A DNA stretch of 64,000 bases from Naganishia liquefaciens (Eukaryota; Basidiomycota; Tremellomycetes; Filobasidiales; Filobasidiaceae). The notes beneath the pieces are model-generated. The model worked only from the letters and a program-made list of their open reading frames with translations, was not told the DNA's origin and did no database searches. The position numbers were made by a program, and so were the translations under genes. The stretch is taken from positions 310,001 through 374,000 of the forward strand of contig BLZA01000005.1 of NCBI GenBank assembly GCA_013423385.1. The letters run 5' to 3'. Numbering within the stretch: position 1 is the stretch's first letter; every line of letters begins with the position of its first letter. Below, piece after piece: positions 41,131 through 52,188 of this stretch.

Positions 41131-42183
41131 ATGCCCTCGAAACGCCCCACCACGGACGATCCATCACAGCCCGCCATCACCGGCGAGACGACAACATCAT
41201 CCGCGATAGGCGACTATGACTTGCCCAAGACGACCGTCACCAAGATTGCCAAATCCGCCGTGAGCCCCTCCCCCCTTTGCAAGCGCTCGAGTTTACCCAT
41301 GACTGATGCCCCCATGGATATAGTTTGACGATCCGAGTGTAAAAGTGCAGCAGGATGTATTACTGGCGTTGCAAAAAGCCGCAACCGTCTATATCAACTA
41401 TATAGGTACGCTTCTGCCGGTCTTGGCTACGAACAAGAGGTAACATGATTTTCGCTAATCGACATGCATTCCACAGCATCAGCGTAAGCATCGCCTCTTC
41501 GCAATTGCCTTCCCCCCCCCCCTCCTCCCCTTTCACTCATCCCCGCGACGTGACCCCACAGCGCACAAGAAACCGCCAACGCCGCAAACCGGAAAACGAT
41601 CACCAATGCCGACATTATCACCGCGACGACGGACCATCTCGCAGGACTCGGCGGCGACGTCGGCGCCGCAGATGACTTGCGGCGGGTTCTCGATGAGGAA
41701 TTGGCCGGTACGCTCTTCCTTTTCGACCTTTCGAGGGTGTAAATCAACTGACGGACGAGACCGTTTGGAATAGCATTCCGCGTGAACCAAGAACACATCA
41801 AAGCCGCCAAAGCAGCCGGTACCTCCACCACGGGCTCGAAACGTGGCTTCCCCGGACGGAAAAGGGCTGCTGTCGAGGAGGGGGAACCGACGACGACGGC
41901 GACGACGACGACAGCGACGCTGCTCGATGAGGCGTCCACTGCGGGCGTCGTCGATGACGGCTCGCTTGTGGCTGAGGCGGGTGCAGAGGGAGGAAATGTA
42001 CCGTTGGGTGGGGAGGAAGAAGAAGAAGAAGAGGAAGAGGAGGAAGAGGAGGAGGATGTCGAGGCGGAAGACGAGGAAGAGGGTAGCGGCGGCGGAGGAG
42101 AGGAGGAGGATGTCGAGGCCGAGGATATGAATGAGGATATCGCCGCGGGTGGGGACGGAGGCAGCGATCAAGAGATGAGCTGA
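41131..42183 (+). CDS. DPB4: DPB4/POLE3-like histone-fold protein with acidic tail
   Basis: The N-terminal half is an H2B-like histone fold: DYDLPKTTVTKIAKSA, DDPSVKVQQDVLLALQKAAT, VYINYIASAAQETANAANRK and TITNADIITAT. This is the small subunit shared by DNA polymerase epsilon (Dpb4/POLE3) and, in some lineages, by ISWI/CHRAC remodellers. It normally pairs with a second histone-fold partner, not seen here. The C-terminal half is a disordered region ending in long Glu and Asp runs (41990-42180), longer and more acidic than is usual. A 7-nt exon at 41477-41483 is required to join the two histone-fold halves in frame. Dpb4 versus a Taf/NC2-like relative cannot be fully separated, but the DLPKT-type start favours Dpb4. 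Confidence 0.85.
41477..41483 (+). other. 7-nt micro-exon of the DPB4-like gene
   Basis: The exon CATCAGC lies between CCACAG and GTAAGC. Added to ...AACTATATAG it completes Ala-Ser-Ala and links to CGCACAAGAAACC. Skipping it shifts the frame and destroys the third part of the histone fold. Confidence 0.85.
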
Positions 42184-42733
42184 GTGGACGCCCAGCTTGC
42201 CCGTCGTTGCGTGGGGCGGGCTTATTGATGTAGCATAGGAGCGATTCTCTGTTGTATAAGGACAATTTTTGCATAGGCAGAGGGGCCACGGATCGAGGAG
42301 CACGATTTCAGATGGTCTGGCTCGACGAACGATACTGCGTGGCCTGCTGAACAGAGGTCAGCGCGAATCGCGCCGGAGATGACTCGTGCGGAGGCTGTCG
42401 TGCGGCAAGTTGTTGGGCGATATGCTTAGGTGCGGTTGGCTCTCACCGCACTCGAATTCGCCTCATACAACATGATGCTGGCGCGATGAACGCTTGGCTT
42501 GGCGTTCCTGTGACCGGATGATGAAGAGAAGTACGTATCTTGCGGGATGGGTGGAACAAGCCGATGAGTACTTCGTCCGAGTATCTCACGAAAAGCGTCG
42601 CTGGAAGCAAAGAACTGAATGCCAGCGTCTCGGGCAAAGCCGCTGCCCCGAGGCAGGACTGAGGAGCTCAATGAGAGGCATGGATGAGGACATTATACTC
42701 TATAGCGCGATTACGATTCCCCCAGACTCTCAT
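42184..42733. other. Convergent 3' region, DPB4-like gene and chitin deacetylase
   Basis: A 550-bp space between converging stops. GC content falls here compared with the DPB4 side. An 81-codon open frame at 42426-42671 (-) has no family features and is not called. Confidence 0.5.
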
Positions 42734-44318
42734 CTATAACACAGCCAAGCCCGTCAACGCAAACGCGAGAACGGCACCCATCATTCCCGATGAGACCGTC
42801 GTTACGGCGCCTGAAGTAGCACCCCCGGTTGCGGCCGCAACGGGAGCCGACGTGCTGGACCCGCCGGTTCGCGATGCACCGGATGATTGGGCTGCAGCCG
42901 AGGCGGATTGCGATGCCGACATGGAAGCGGTCATCGAGGACGACGAAGAAGAGGATGACTGCGTCTGGCCTCCCGCGAGAGCAGCCTGCATTGACGATTC
43001 CGCCGCGCCGTATGCCTTGAGATCGGCCGGAGCAAGTGTCTGTACGATAGACTCGCCCTGGATCAGCGTAGCGTTGTCCGAGGCGGCATTGGCGTATTCC
43101 CATGCGCCAAAGGCCTCGGCAACGTTGACGACCTTCCATCCGTTTCGCAGCATGTCACCGTAGACGTTCTTGAAGACCGTGACATCTGCCTGCGAAGCTT
43201 CGTGTTCGAGCATGATAAGACCGGGGCTCTTGGAGCCCGTGAACCAGCCGCGCATCGTAGCCGTGACACCGTCGACGGTGTATTGAGGATTGGTGCCAAT
43301 GGCCCAGTCGGCGGAATCCTGGTTCCAGACAACAGTCGTCATGCCAAAGACTTCCTTGGCGATCATTCGGACACGGTAGTCGGCCTAAAGAAAGGATTAG
43401 CTCATGCAGCGTTGGATCGACACTTGATTAGCTCACATCTCCGAAGGGAGGTCGCTGCATGACAGAACCGCAAAACGATCAGGTGATGCTCGCAGGCGGC
43501 CGTATTGTTGGCTTACCCAGTAAGCAGGAATGTATCCTCCTGTTATATCGTAGATGACCTGACTCGTCCAACCCAATTCGCCCAGAATCTGCTCGTCTGT
43601 CATGCTCGTCATGTATGGATGAGAATAAGTGTGACTGGCGATATGCCCTAGAAATGGGCAACTTGAGCTCTTGCTGGTAACGTTCAAGCGAGAAACGTAT
43701 CTTACCTCCGTCGCGCCACGCTCGCTGGAACATATCGGGCGAGTTGACGATATTGCCGCCAATCATGAAGTGGGTGGCGCTAATGTTGTTGGCCTCGATG
43801 AAATCGTATAATTCTCCGCTGAATTGCGTCGGTCCGTCATCAAAGTTGAGCCCAATGACACCGTCAGGGGCATGGTAGATGTCCCCTTCGCCCACACACT
43901 CGTAGGTGAAGGAACAGACCGTAGGATCGGTACCTTGCAAAGTGGTACCGTTGGGAGAGGTATATAAAGGGTAACCGTTGTTCGGGTTGGTGGGACCGTA
44001 TGTTGGCCACGCGGATGACTTCTTAACTTCGGCCAGACGATCTGTCCATGCCTTGGGAAGGGTATTGCTACCAGGGGTAGCGCCGGGAGCGGGATACGCG
44101 TTCCGCCATTCTGGAGTTCCGGGCGCGGCGTCGGTCGTGGCTCGCTTGAACAACTTTGCAGACTCGGCGTTGGGGTCCTGATACCATCTGTCCATCAGGG
44201 CATTACGCTTCGTCACCATCGGTTGTCCATGGTTGTGATGAGCATGAGGCGCGGCGGTGGCCAAGGAAACGAGAGTCGCGACAGCGAGCGTGTAAAAGGC
44301 GGATGTTTCGAAAAACAT
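42734..44318 (-). CDS. CDA: GPI-anchored chitin deacetylase
   Basis: The enzyme converts wall chitin to chitosan. A signal peptide ([20 protein letters not shown]) is followed by His-rich and Kex2-like segments (VTKR, LFKR). Then comes the NodB polysaccharide-deacetylase domain: [12 protein letters not shown] with the catalytic Asp pair, [16 protein letters not shown] with the metal-binding Hxxx[24 protein letters not shown] and IMLEHEASQ with the second catalytic His. A Ser/Thr-rich stalk and a hydrophobic GPI-type tail end in [18 protein letters not shown]. Introns at the GHIASH and YW/RPPFGD joins rejoin cleanly. It fits the fungal chitin deacetylase family in length and order. Confidence 0.95.
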
Positions 44319-46039
44319 GGTGGATTAACGAATGCTGATTACGACAAAGGGTGTATGCGGTCGTCCAGGGAGAGTCGACGAAGAGGATTATAGGGAGGAA
44401 TCTAGACACGGTGAAGGGTGAGTATATTGTTGTGTGTAAATGTGAACCGGCATACCACTGGCAAGAGTGTCCGGTGTATAAAAGGAACGTGGTGGGTTTA
44501 AAGGAATGTGTTGTGGAATAATCCGAAAGGATCTTATAGATTGAGGCTGACGTGAAATGCACACAATCGTTCACAGGGGCTGTACCGGGGCGATGCCACA
44601 TACACTATACATACTACGTGGTAGCGTCAGCAGATTGAACACACGCCCAACTTGCGGCTGTGCGCTTGAAAGTCTGTCAACAACAAACAGCTCGTCGACT
44701 TTCGTCAACTGCTCGGCCACCATTTTCATCCGCTTATCGCTTCCATGCCCTTTCCTCCGAAGCGAGCGGTTTGTTGCGCGCAGCTGTGCTCAGGCCTTGT
44801 GCCCCGCCGTGGGCAGTCACGGCTAAAGGTCACCACGCGCGCGTGTTCTTTGGCCCGTTCGAGGCTTGTTTCCGGGATCTTTGCCCGGGAGTAGGTAGAT
44901 TACCTAATCAAGTTGCCGGTCAGACAGCTAGCGAGACTGCCAGACTGCAGAAAGACTGCCAGTCGAAGATGTGGAGATGGTTGAGAGGAAAGCACAGGCA
45001 GCGATACAGCTAGCGATATTGGCCCATCCACTGAGTCATGCAGCCGCTGATGCGTTCTCAATCATCAATGACCATGATACTTGTCAGACAGCACCGTTCA
45101 TGAAACAGCTGCACCTATTTCGTTAATCTCCGCGGACGTTGCTGTTCTCCTGTAGCCGAGCAGCGCCCACCCACAATCCATCTATCAATTGGGGGGAAAG
45201 ACCAAGACTACCATGTACACACAATACCGGAATGTCCATGAGATTCTCTATTCAGATCGTTCTCCCAGCTGTTCTCCCTACCTTGACTCTGGCGCATCTA
45301 AGTGTTCTTGCTGACGCCTTCATTTACACCGGACTCAAGCAGGCTCGAATCTAAACTTCCGGGATCGCTTGCGGTTATGTCCGTTCGCTCAGCGCTGACA
45401 GCTCGACGGCTCGCGAGAGACTGTCGGGTACTCCGGCAGCCAAGGATCTCATGCCCTTCAACGCAAGCGATCGACCGCGCCATCTCGGTATCTATGTGTT
45501 TGTACGAGCAACACATGCACATTCAGCTAGACAGCTGATCCACGCTGTCATCAGCAGAATGCCTCACATAGTACATCAGACCACCTCGATTCCTTTGAAC
45601 CACCATGAAACGATATAGTGGCTATCCCGGGTTCTCGCTGTTGAGCCTAGATCGAGTGAAAGCATAGCTGAAATCGTGGCCGAATGCTGACCTCTGGACG
45701 TCTGCATCTGGACGTCTGCATCAACACCCCTGAATGCGCGGTTGCACAACCTGGAACTGCATGACGTCAGCTAGCGTGTTGACGGCTCTCGCTGCGACGC
45801 CAACAACCGAAATCATATCGATCAAGCATGACAGGCTAGCTAGCTGGCTTGACTAGTTGCACGCCCTACCTCGTTCAAAAACGGAGTCGCGCAGACCGAC
45901 AGACCTCCAGATCAGTCTCCTTCCAACCGGGTTGCCAGCGAAAAAACCGCTGACGGACGCTTTTCATCGTCAGTACCGCTCCCAGTGGTCATACCTGCTT
46001 GACGAACAATTCTTCTTTCAGACAACTAAACCATCATTC
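44319..46039. promoter_or_regulatory. 1.7-kb divergent region, chitin deacetylase and fructosamine kinase
   Basis: No supported gene. The frame before the ATG at 46040 stays open back to 45857 but contains no earlier ATG in that stretch. A 14-bp tandem repeat (ctggacgtctgcat, two copies) lies at 45694-45721. Short open frames near 44560-45010 (+) and 45298-45538 look random. Confidence 0.5.
45694..45721. repeat. 14-bp tandem repeat, two copies
   Basis: Two perfect head-to-tail copies of ctggacgtctgcat in the gene-free space upstream of the kinase gene. No function can be assigned. Confidence 0.8.
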
Positions 46040-47122
46040 ATGCCGACTATTCCCTCAATCATCCTGGAACACCTTCCATCCTCGATCAAGGTATCAGATC
46101 TCAAGTCACGCTCAGGTTCTCTGCTCTTCCACGAACCCACGCAAACCACACTCTTCACCAAGGTCGCAAGGGGGAAGGATGTGCCTCAATTGATCGGAGA
46201 AGCCGAGGGCCTTCAAGCCATGGGATCTGCAGCACCCGCACTTGTCCCGAAGATCTATTCATTCGGCTATGACGATCCGCAATCCCGGAAAGAAGCTTAC
46301 ATGATCAGTCAGTGGTTCGAGATGGCCGGTTCATGCCGCGATGCGCAACACCAAAGGGAGCTCGGACGCAAGCTTGCCGAGATGCATCGCTATCGACCAG
46401 AAGCTGATCACAAGGATCGATTCGGCTTCGGAGTCCCCACGCATTGCGGAGTAACGGAGCAGGACAACACGTGGGAGGAAAGTTGGAATGTCTTTTACCG
46501 GGATAGGAGGTTGGCCGATTTGGTACGAAGCATCGGAGATCCCGCGATCTCGCAGAGTTGGGAAAAGTTGAAGCGAAGGTGCGTCTGGGCTATCGTTCCC
46601 CCTGGTATGGCTGACCACCGAATCGATAGAGCCATACCTCTCTTGCTGTCTAGCATTGATCCGCCGCCGAAACCCGTCATTTTGCACGGCGATCTTTGGT
46701 CAGGTAACGTCGGCCTGGACGCCAAAACACAATCTCCCGTCATATTCGACCCAGCATCATATTATGGACATAACGAGGCGGATCTGGGCATCACGCACAT
46801 GTTTGGAGGTGAGATCTTTGCGCTCGAGAGTGGCTGTAGATCTGGAAGGCTGATAGGTTTGCAATCAAAGGGTTTTCTCGCGACTTTTATGACGCCTACC
46901 ACCAGATTCATCCCAAATGCGAACCCTATTATGCAGAGCGGCAACAGCTGTACGAGCTATATCATCACCTGAACGTGAGGACTTGCTGCGTGTGACGAGG
47001 GGTACTGTCTGACTTCTTTGCGCGTCGGATCGCAGCACACCTTGATGTTCGGAGGCGGATACCGCTCGGGCGCACTCAGGCTCATGAAGAGTCTCGAAGC
47101 ATGGGCTGACGCGCAAGAATAG
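46040..47122 (+). CDS. Fructosamine/ketosamine-3-kinase family protein
   Basis: These kinases phosphorylate sugar adducts on lysines so that the glycation product falls off, a repair step; some family members have other small substrates. The start MPTIPSIILEHLPSSIKV leads to SGSLLFHEPTQTTLFTKVAR (the nucleotide-binding strand and Lys), QLIGEAEGLQAMGSAAPALV, RELGRKLAEMHRYR and FGFGVPTHCG. VILHGDLWSGNVGLD carries the catalytic Asp and is followed by IFDPASYYGHNEADL. The C-terminus is FSRDFYDAYHQIHPKCEPYY and ...MFGGGYRSGALRLMKSLEAW. Three introns interrupt it. Length of about 300 residues matches the family. Confidence 0.93.
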
Positions 47123-48395
47123 GGTGAGTGTCGCTCCCTTACTCTGCTTCTGTAGATGTCTGTATACATATGCTCTATCAAGGGCGATATCCATTGCTGA
47201 TCGACAACTTTCCGATGGTGATTTCCATAACCTGATCTTGTAGCCATCTAGAGTACAGGCAGTGGTTTCTTCGAAACGAGCAGAGAGAGAGGAGATACCC
47301 CTCTTGTCGCTTGAATATATAACCCTCCTTCTGCTGCTTCGTCTGTGGCATTCTTGAACCTCCGATATGGTTATATGCACCATCGCAAAGACGCGCTTGT
47401 TAGATATGTCAAATGGAGTTCGAGGCGTCTGTCTTTTGCCATATTTTTCGATTCTTGAGCAAGGTTCAAGTCGCTTCACTTCGAGTAATGCCCCGCTTTC
47501 GTCAATCCCAAGGACGAGTAGCACTGACAGGGCGTGTATCCTGAAAATCTCGACTGCAACAGCCATACTACGTATTCTTGGGGCACCTCGGTTGACCTTC
47601 AGAATGTCAAGGTACACTCTACGGAAGTCGGATGCAGAAGCCTCGTTCCCGCGCTCTGGAATTTCTCATCAGCAATTCAATTGTTGTTGATCCGCCAATG
47701 GCCCGAGCCAATCCGCGTCCATCGGCCAACTAGGTGCGCAATTAAAAGTCAATTGTTTGTCGCGGCTTCTCCATTCTTGATAGAGACGCTTTGCTCGCCG
47801 ATAATACTGGATAGGGGCCAGGAAAATCAGCTCATTCGACGGCTGGTCATCTCATTCTTTCGGGCAGAATCCGCATCCGACCTTGGAGAAAAACGCCCAA
47901 CGGGATAGGCGAACAGCCGCGTCTTCGCTTAGACGCACAAGCCTCGCGGTCCCGGTTCGCCCGTTTGTTTGCCCCATAAACATCCCCAGTCTGCGGCACT
48001 TGACAGCACTTGCTGAGACGTGGATACATCGCTTCGACAACATCACACGACTTCTACTATACCTGTTCGTTCACTCGTTTACTCTACACTCAATTCAGCC
48101 TCAGATTCCCAAAATCAAGGCATCTAGTCGGTCTCGAAGAGAGGGCAAGAGATCTCTGCACAGACATCTGGAGGCCCAAGGAGGAAACATTCGGCAGGAA
48201 AGCTCTACCCCGGTGACGAACACGTAAGTCTTTCCTTTTTCCGTAATTCCGCAGAGGAGCCCAGCGTCGGCCCAGCTGGAGCTTCCGACCTTTGACTGGC
48301 GCATAATTGGTGTCTATTTACCTACATGACCTATATACTGAATATGACCCTGTGACATCTGATAGTGCTGAGGCCTCTGCCAATCCGTTCCAGCA
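47123..48395. other. 1.27-kb space between fructosamine kinase and glycogenin
   Basis: No supported gene. A long minus-strand open frame (46865-47617, 250 codons) overlaps the kinase 3' end and shows no family. A probable 5' UTR intron of glycogenin runs from GTAAGT at 48224 to CCAG at 48393, right before the start at 48396. A TATATAA word lies at about 47316, too far from the start to assign. Confidence 0.45.
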
Positions 48396-51142
48396 ATGTC
48401 GACGACGGACACAGCGGCTCTGCCCAATGCGTTCGTAACGCTGCTGAATTCATCATCCTATCTACCCGGAGCGTTGGTCCTCTGCCATGCATTGAACGAC
48501 CTTCACCCACATCCCAGGGAGATCGACTTTCAGACGGTCTGCATCGTAACTCCAGAAACTGTGGATGTCGGCAGCATTAAGCAGCTCCGACAGGCTTTCG
48601 ATGTAGTTATCGGCGTCGAGGTGATTACAAGTGGGGTGGAGGGAGAAGATGGTCTGAACTTGATGGGTACGTGGGTTGGCCATTTGTCTAATCAGCATTC
48701 GACGCTGATTGTGACTGATCTTTCCAGGTCGACCGGACCTGCATTCTGCCTTGACGAAGCTCCACATCTTCCGTCTGCAACAATACTTCCGAAAGGTTGT
48801 CTATCTTGACGCCGATGTCCTGCCTTTGAGGCCGATCTCGCACCTCTTCAAGCTCCCAGAACATTTCTACGCTTCGCCAGACATCGGATGGCCCGACTGT
48901 TTCAATTCCGGCGTGATGGTGTTCACGCCTCGGCAAGAGGACTTTGATGGCATGATGGGTGTCATGAAGGCTGCGCGGGAAGGCAAAGGCCCCGAGGGAT
49001 TGGGCATCGGCAGCGGAAACGGCAGTTTCGATGGTGCGGATCAAGGATTGCTCAATGAATGGTTCTCAGAGGAAGGCGGCGGCGGAGACTGGAATAGATT
49101 AAGCTTCACGTAAGTCAGTGGTCTCTTGAACGTAGGTCTGAAGCTGACTTCGGGAAATTCACGCTGGTAGCTACAACGCTACTCCTTCAGCCGCGTATAC
49201 CTATCTTCCAGCATACCAGCGCTACGGCTCCAAGATCAAGTGTGTCCACTTCATTGGAAACAACAAGCCTTGGCGAAGCATCAGCACGCGGCCCGCAAGG
49301 GCGCCGGTGCCAACAGACCAAGGTCAAAATTTCGATTGTAAGTCTTTTCGATCCCTTTTGGGTCGCTTTCTGCGCTGACGTAGATTTTGTGGATAGATCC
49401 TGCCTTAGTAGACAAATGGTTCGCAGTCTACGACAAGCACCTGCGGCCAATGGGGGAGCCGGTACAAACGCAGACATTCAGTGTTCCAGAGAATGTTGCA
49501 GTGTGGAATCGACCCGCTCTGGCGTCCGTCGAGGGACGGGCGGATCTGCAAGAACTGCAGAAGAGACAAAAGGCCAAGAAAAGAGTCAGCTTCCTAGGCC
49601 ATGCAACCGAGGCCGAACAGCAGCAGCTCAGTGGATACCTCAGCTTGCCATTGGATGGAAGAATCGATCTCATGAGGCCGCAGCCTATGCCAGACATCGG
49701 AAAGCCAGACGTAGAGGCTCCTGCTGAATCGCTTCCCTCCGCCTCGGCTTCGCCGCCGATAACCACTCAAGCTCTGCCTTCGCAACTGCCAGTCAACCCT
49801 CCGGTCGAAAGAGCCGATTCACCTCCAGCAGTTTGGGATGCTCGTTATTCTGCTCCGCCTCAGCGGTCTGGCGCGCAGTATGGGGAAATGAGAGCTGGTG
49901 TATTTGACTTTTACGAAAATGCTTGGGACAAGCCTCTGGGTCAACACGAAGAGAACGACTGGAATCCAGCGAATAGCTATCCGGTCATCCCAGATTCTGT
50001 CAAGCAGGACAAGTGGTACGCTGGCGCCGCTGATGTCGCACCGGATAGGAGCAAGGTCAAGGATGTCTTCCCCTGGGAAAAGGAATCTCGTCCAGCACCG
50101 GCGAGACGCTTCCCAAAAGGAGATACTCCTCCGCCAACCGAAATGACCATCCCGCTGGTTGCAGTACAGAGCTCGACACCTCCTAATCAGACTCCCGCAA
50201 TAGAACGGGGCAGCCGCCAGTTCTTCGACGCTGCTCCTCCACCCATTCAGCGTCACACCAGTTTTGCGGAAGCAATGCGATCCGGTTCATACCGAAATGC
50301 TTGGGATGATGTTCCTGCGATCAACAAATACGTCGCACGCCATGGCAGTCGACCATCCTTGTCCTCGCTTGAGGGGCCGTTGAATCCCGGCGTCAAGAAC
50401 GTTACGCTTGCAGGACTGTCGGGACCTAGCGGCACGGAGCCGGGAAGAAAATCAAGCAAAGGAAAAGAGAGGGATGATCACCAAGACAGACGAAGCCAGA
50501 CGAGCAGGGACGGGGATGACGAGGACACGGAATCTTCTGCCGAAGAGACCTACTTGAAGAGGCCTATCAAAACTAGACATTCGTCTGGGATACATACCGA
50601 ATCCGGTGGACGTCAAGTTCATAGCCGACAGCACAGCACTTCCTCGGTCGGCACGCAAGGCTCTTCGACTAGCAAGCGCGGGCAAGCTCGGCAACAACAG
50701 GGACCGACAGGGCCTTCCGGATCTCCCGAAGCTCCTGGATCCCAGTCGGGGTCTACACCTCGTGCACAGAGGCCAGTATACGCCCGTGATTCTCAAGGCG
50801 ACTCTTCATTGGCCAGCGATGTGACTCCAGTTGCTTCTAGACGGACATCCAGCGAGACCTTGATAGCCGGAGCTCCCGCGAGCTCCACTCTGTCCCCAAG
50901 TCTTCCGACAATCGCCTCGGATATCGACAACGCGACTTCAACCGTGGACGGTACAACGCCATTGAGCGCTCCTAGAAGAGTCGGTCGTGTCTTTGATCCC
51001 TCGACGGATATAGATGTGAGTATAGTTCTCGATTCACCTATCTGCAGTCGATTGATGAATGATTTTTCAGATGAGACGAAAGGATACTCTGGACGCGCTA
51101 GCAAGGGGCATGAAGAGGATGGGTAGTAACGCGACGCCATGA
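48396..51142 (+). CDS. GLG1: Glycogenin (GT8 glucosyltransferase, primer for glycogen synthesis)
   Basis: Glycogenin glucosylates itself from UDP-glucose to prime glycogen. MSTTDTAALPNAFVTLLNSS opens the GT8 domain. FRKVVYLDADVLPLRPISHL carries the DxD metal motif, CFNSGVMVFTPRQEDF is conserved, and DGADQGLLNEWF precedes TYNATPSAAYTYLPAYQRYG, whose Tyr aligns with the autoglucosylated Tyr195 of human glycogenin-1. CVHFIGNNKPW closes the domain. A disordered Ser/Pro/Gln-rich linker of about 500 residues follows. The last exon restores VFDPSTDID-MRRKDTLDALA, similar to the C-terminal glycogen-synthase-binding stretch, and ends at 51142. The long linker is typical of fungal glycogenins but large. 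Confidence 0.93.
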
Positions 51143-52188
51143 CACGGCGACTATAGACGCGTTCACTCTTCTCGCTTGCACCGTGGATTTTGCCTTGGAT
51201 TGTTCGGGATTATAGATGACAGCCCATTATTGCACACAGCGTAGCCTACTCTTCTGTTCTTGTACTCTTATTTTGCATATTATTTTTCGTGTATTGGGAA
51301 CCTACTGGGTATCATATGGTCTATGTCGTGGACCTTGTCGTATGTGTCTTGATCTCGGAAGCCCGGAGCTGTAGTTCAGATGTCTTGGGCCCAGATATCA
51401 TCTCGGCTCTTCTCACAATGTTGGAATGCTTGGCTCAGAGGAATTGCGAGGTGGTCCATACTTTCATGAGTTTGTGTGCAGACTGAGTCGATGAGCCTTT
51501 TTCGCAGTCGCAATTCCCAAGATATAGGAAGGTTTACGACCGGTCGTAATTCTGTGGCTGTACTAAGATATTCTTTGCAGATGTCGTCGACTTCGACGTT
51601 GCTGCCTGCAAATCAAAGAAAGAGATTTGCATAAGGGAGATGATATTGCACGAGGCCCCAAGCTCAAAAAGTACCCCTTCCGCTATAGCTGCCCCTATCG
51701 ATAATGAGTTGCCGAAACTCTGAAGGCTTCTTCGCTTCGGAGACCATAGCATATCAGTGAGTGTACGCAGTCATGTCGATCAGCTGAACGAGCCTTTCTA
51801 CCAGTCGTCTCGATGGATAAACAGGAAGTGCTGCTTCGCCACGCCTGACGAGAGCGCTACCCAAGTACCTCTCCGAAGCTACATTGAACATCAGCCGCAA
51901 CCACAATGGACACCGGTGTGAACACGTGACCTATTCTCGTTCGGGAATACTTCGGTCCGGAAGAGCTTCCGGGAGGCACAGATGCATCGCCGATCCGACA
52001 CATGAGCATCATCGTGCACCGTCGTTGGAATCAGTCGCGCAAGAATGATGACATTCAACTCAGCATGCCCTATATCCTTGCGAAGGGATGTCTGCCTGGA
52101 CGAGCAGCGGGCTGAAACTCGTAATAACGTAACAGTCGAACTCTGAGCTGTTACCTTGAACAGTTATATATACCAGTACCGTCTCGAC
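51143..52188. other. 1.05-kb space between glycogenin and the short-chain dehydrogenase
   Basis: Contains the glycogenin 3' region and the next gene's promoter. Short open frames (51289-51486 +, 51534-51752 -) show no family features. Nothing else is seen. Confidence 0.5.

Noticed and set aside
41533-42303. 256-codon minus-strand frame over the DPB4-like gene
   Set aside because: It is the complement of the acidic repeat tail; the Arg/Leu-rich product is an artefact of the repeats.
42426-42671. 81-codon minus-strand frame downstream of chitin deacetylase
   Set aside because: No recognisable domain; likely 3' UTR or intergenic.
46865-47617. 250-codon open frame on the minus strand
   Set aside because: About a third is antisense to the fructosamine-kinase gene, the composition is random-looking, and no family or splice context is visible.
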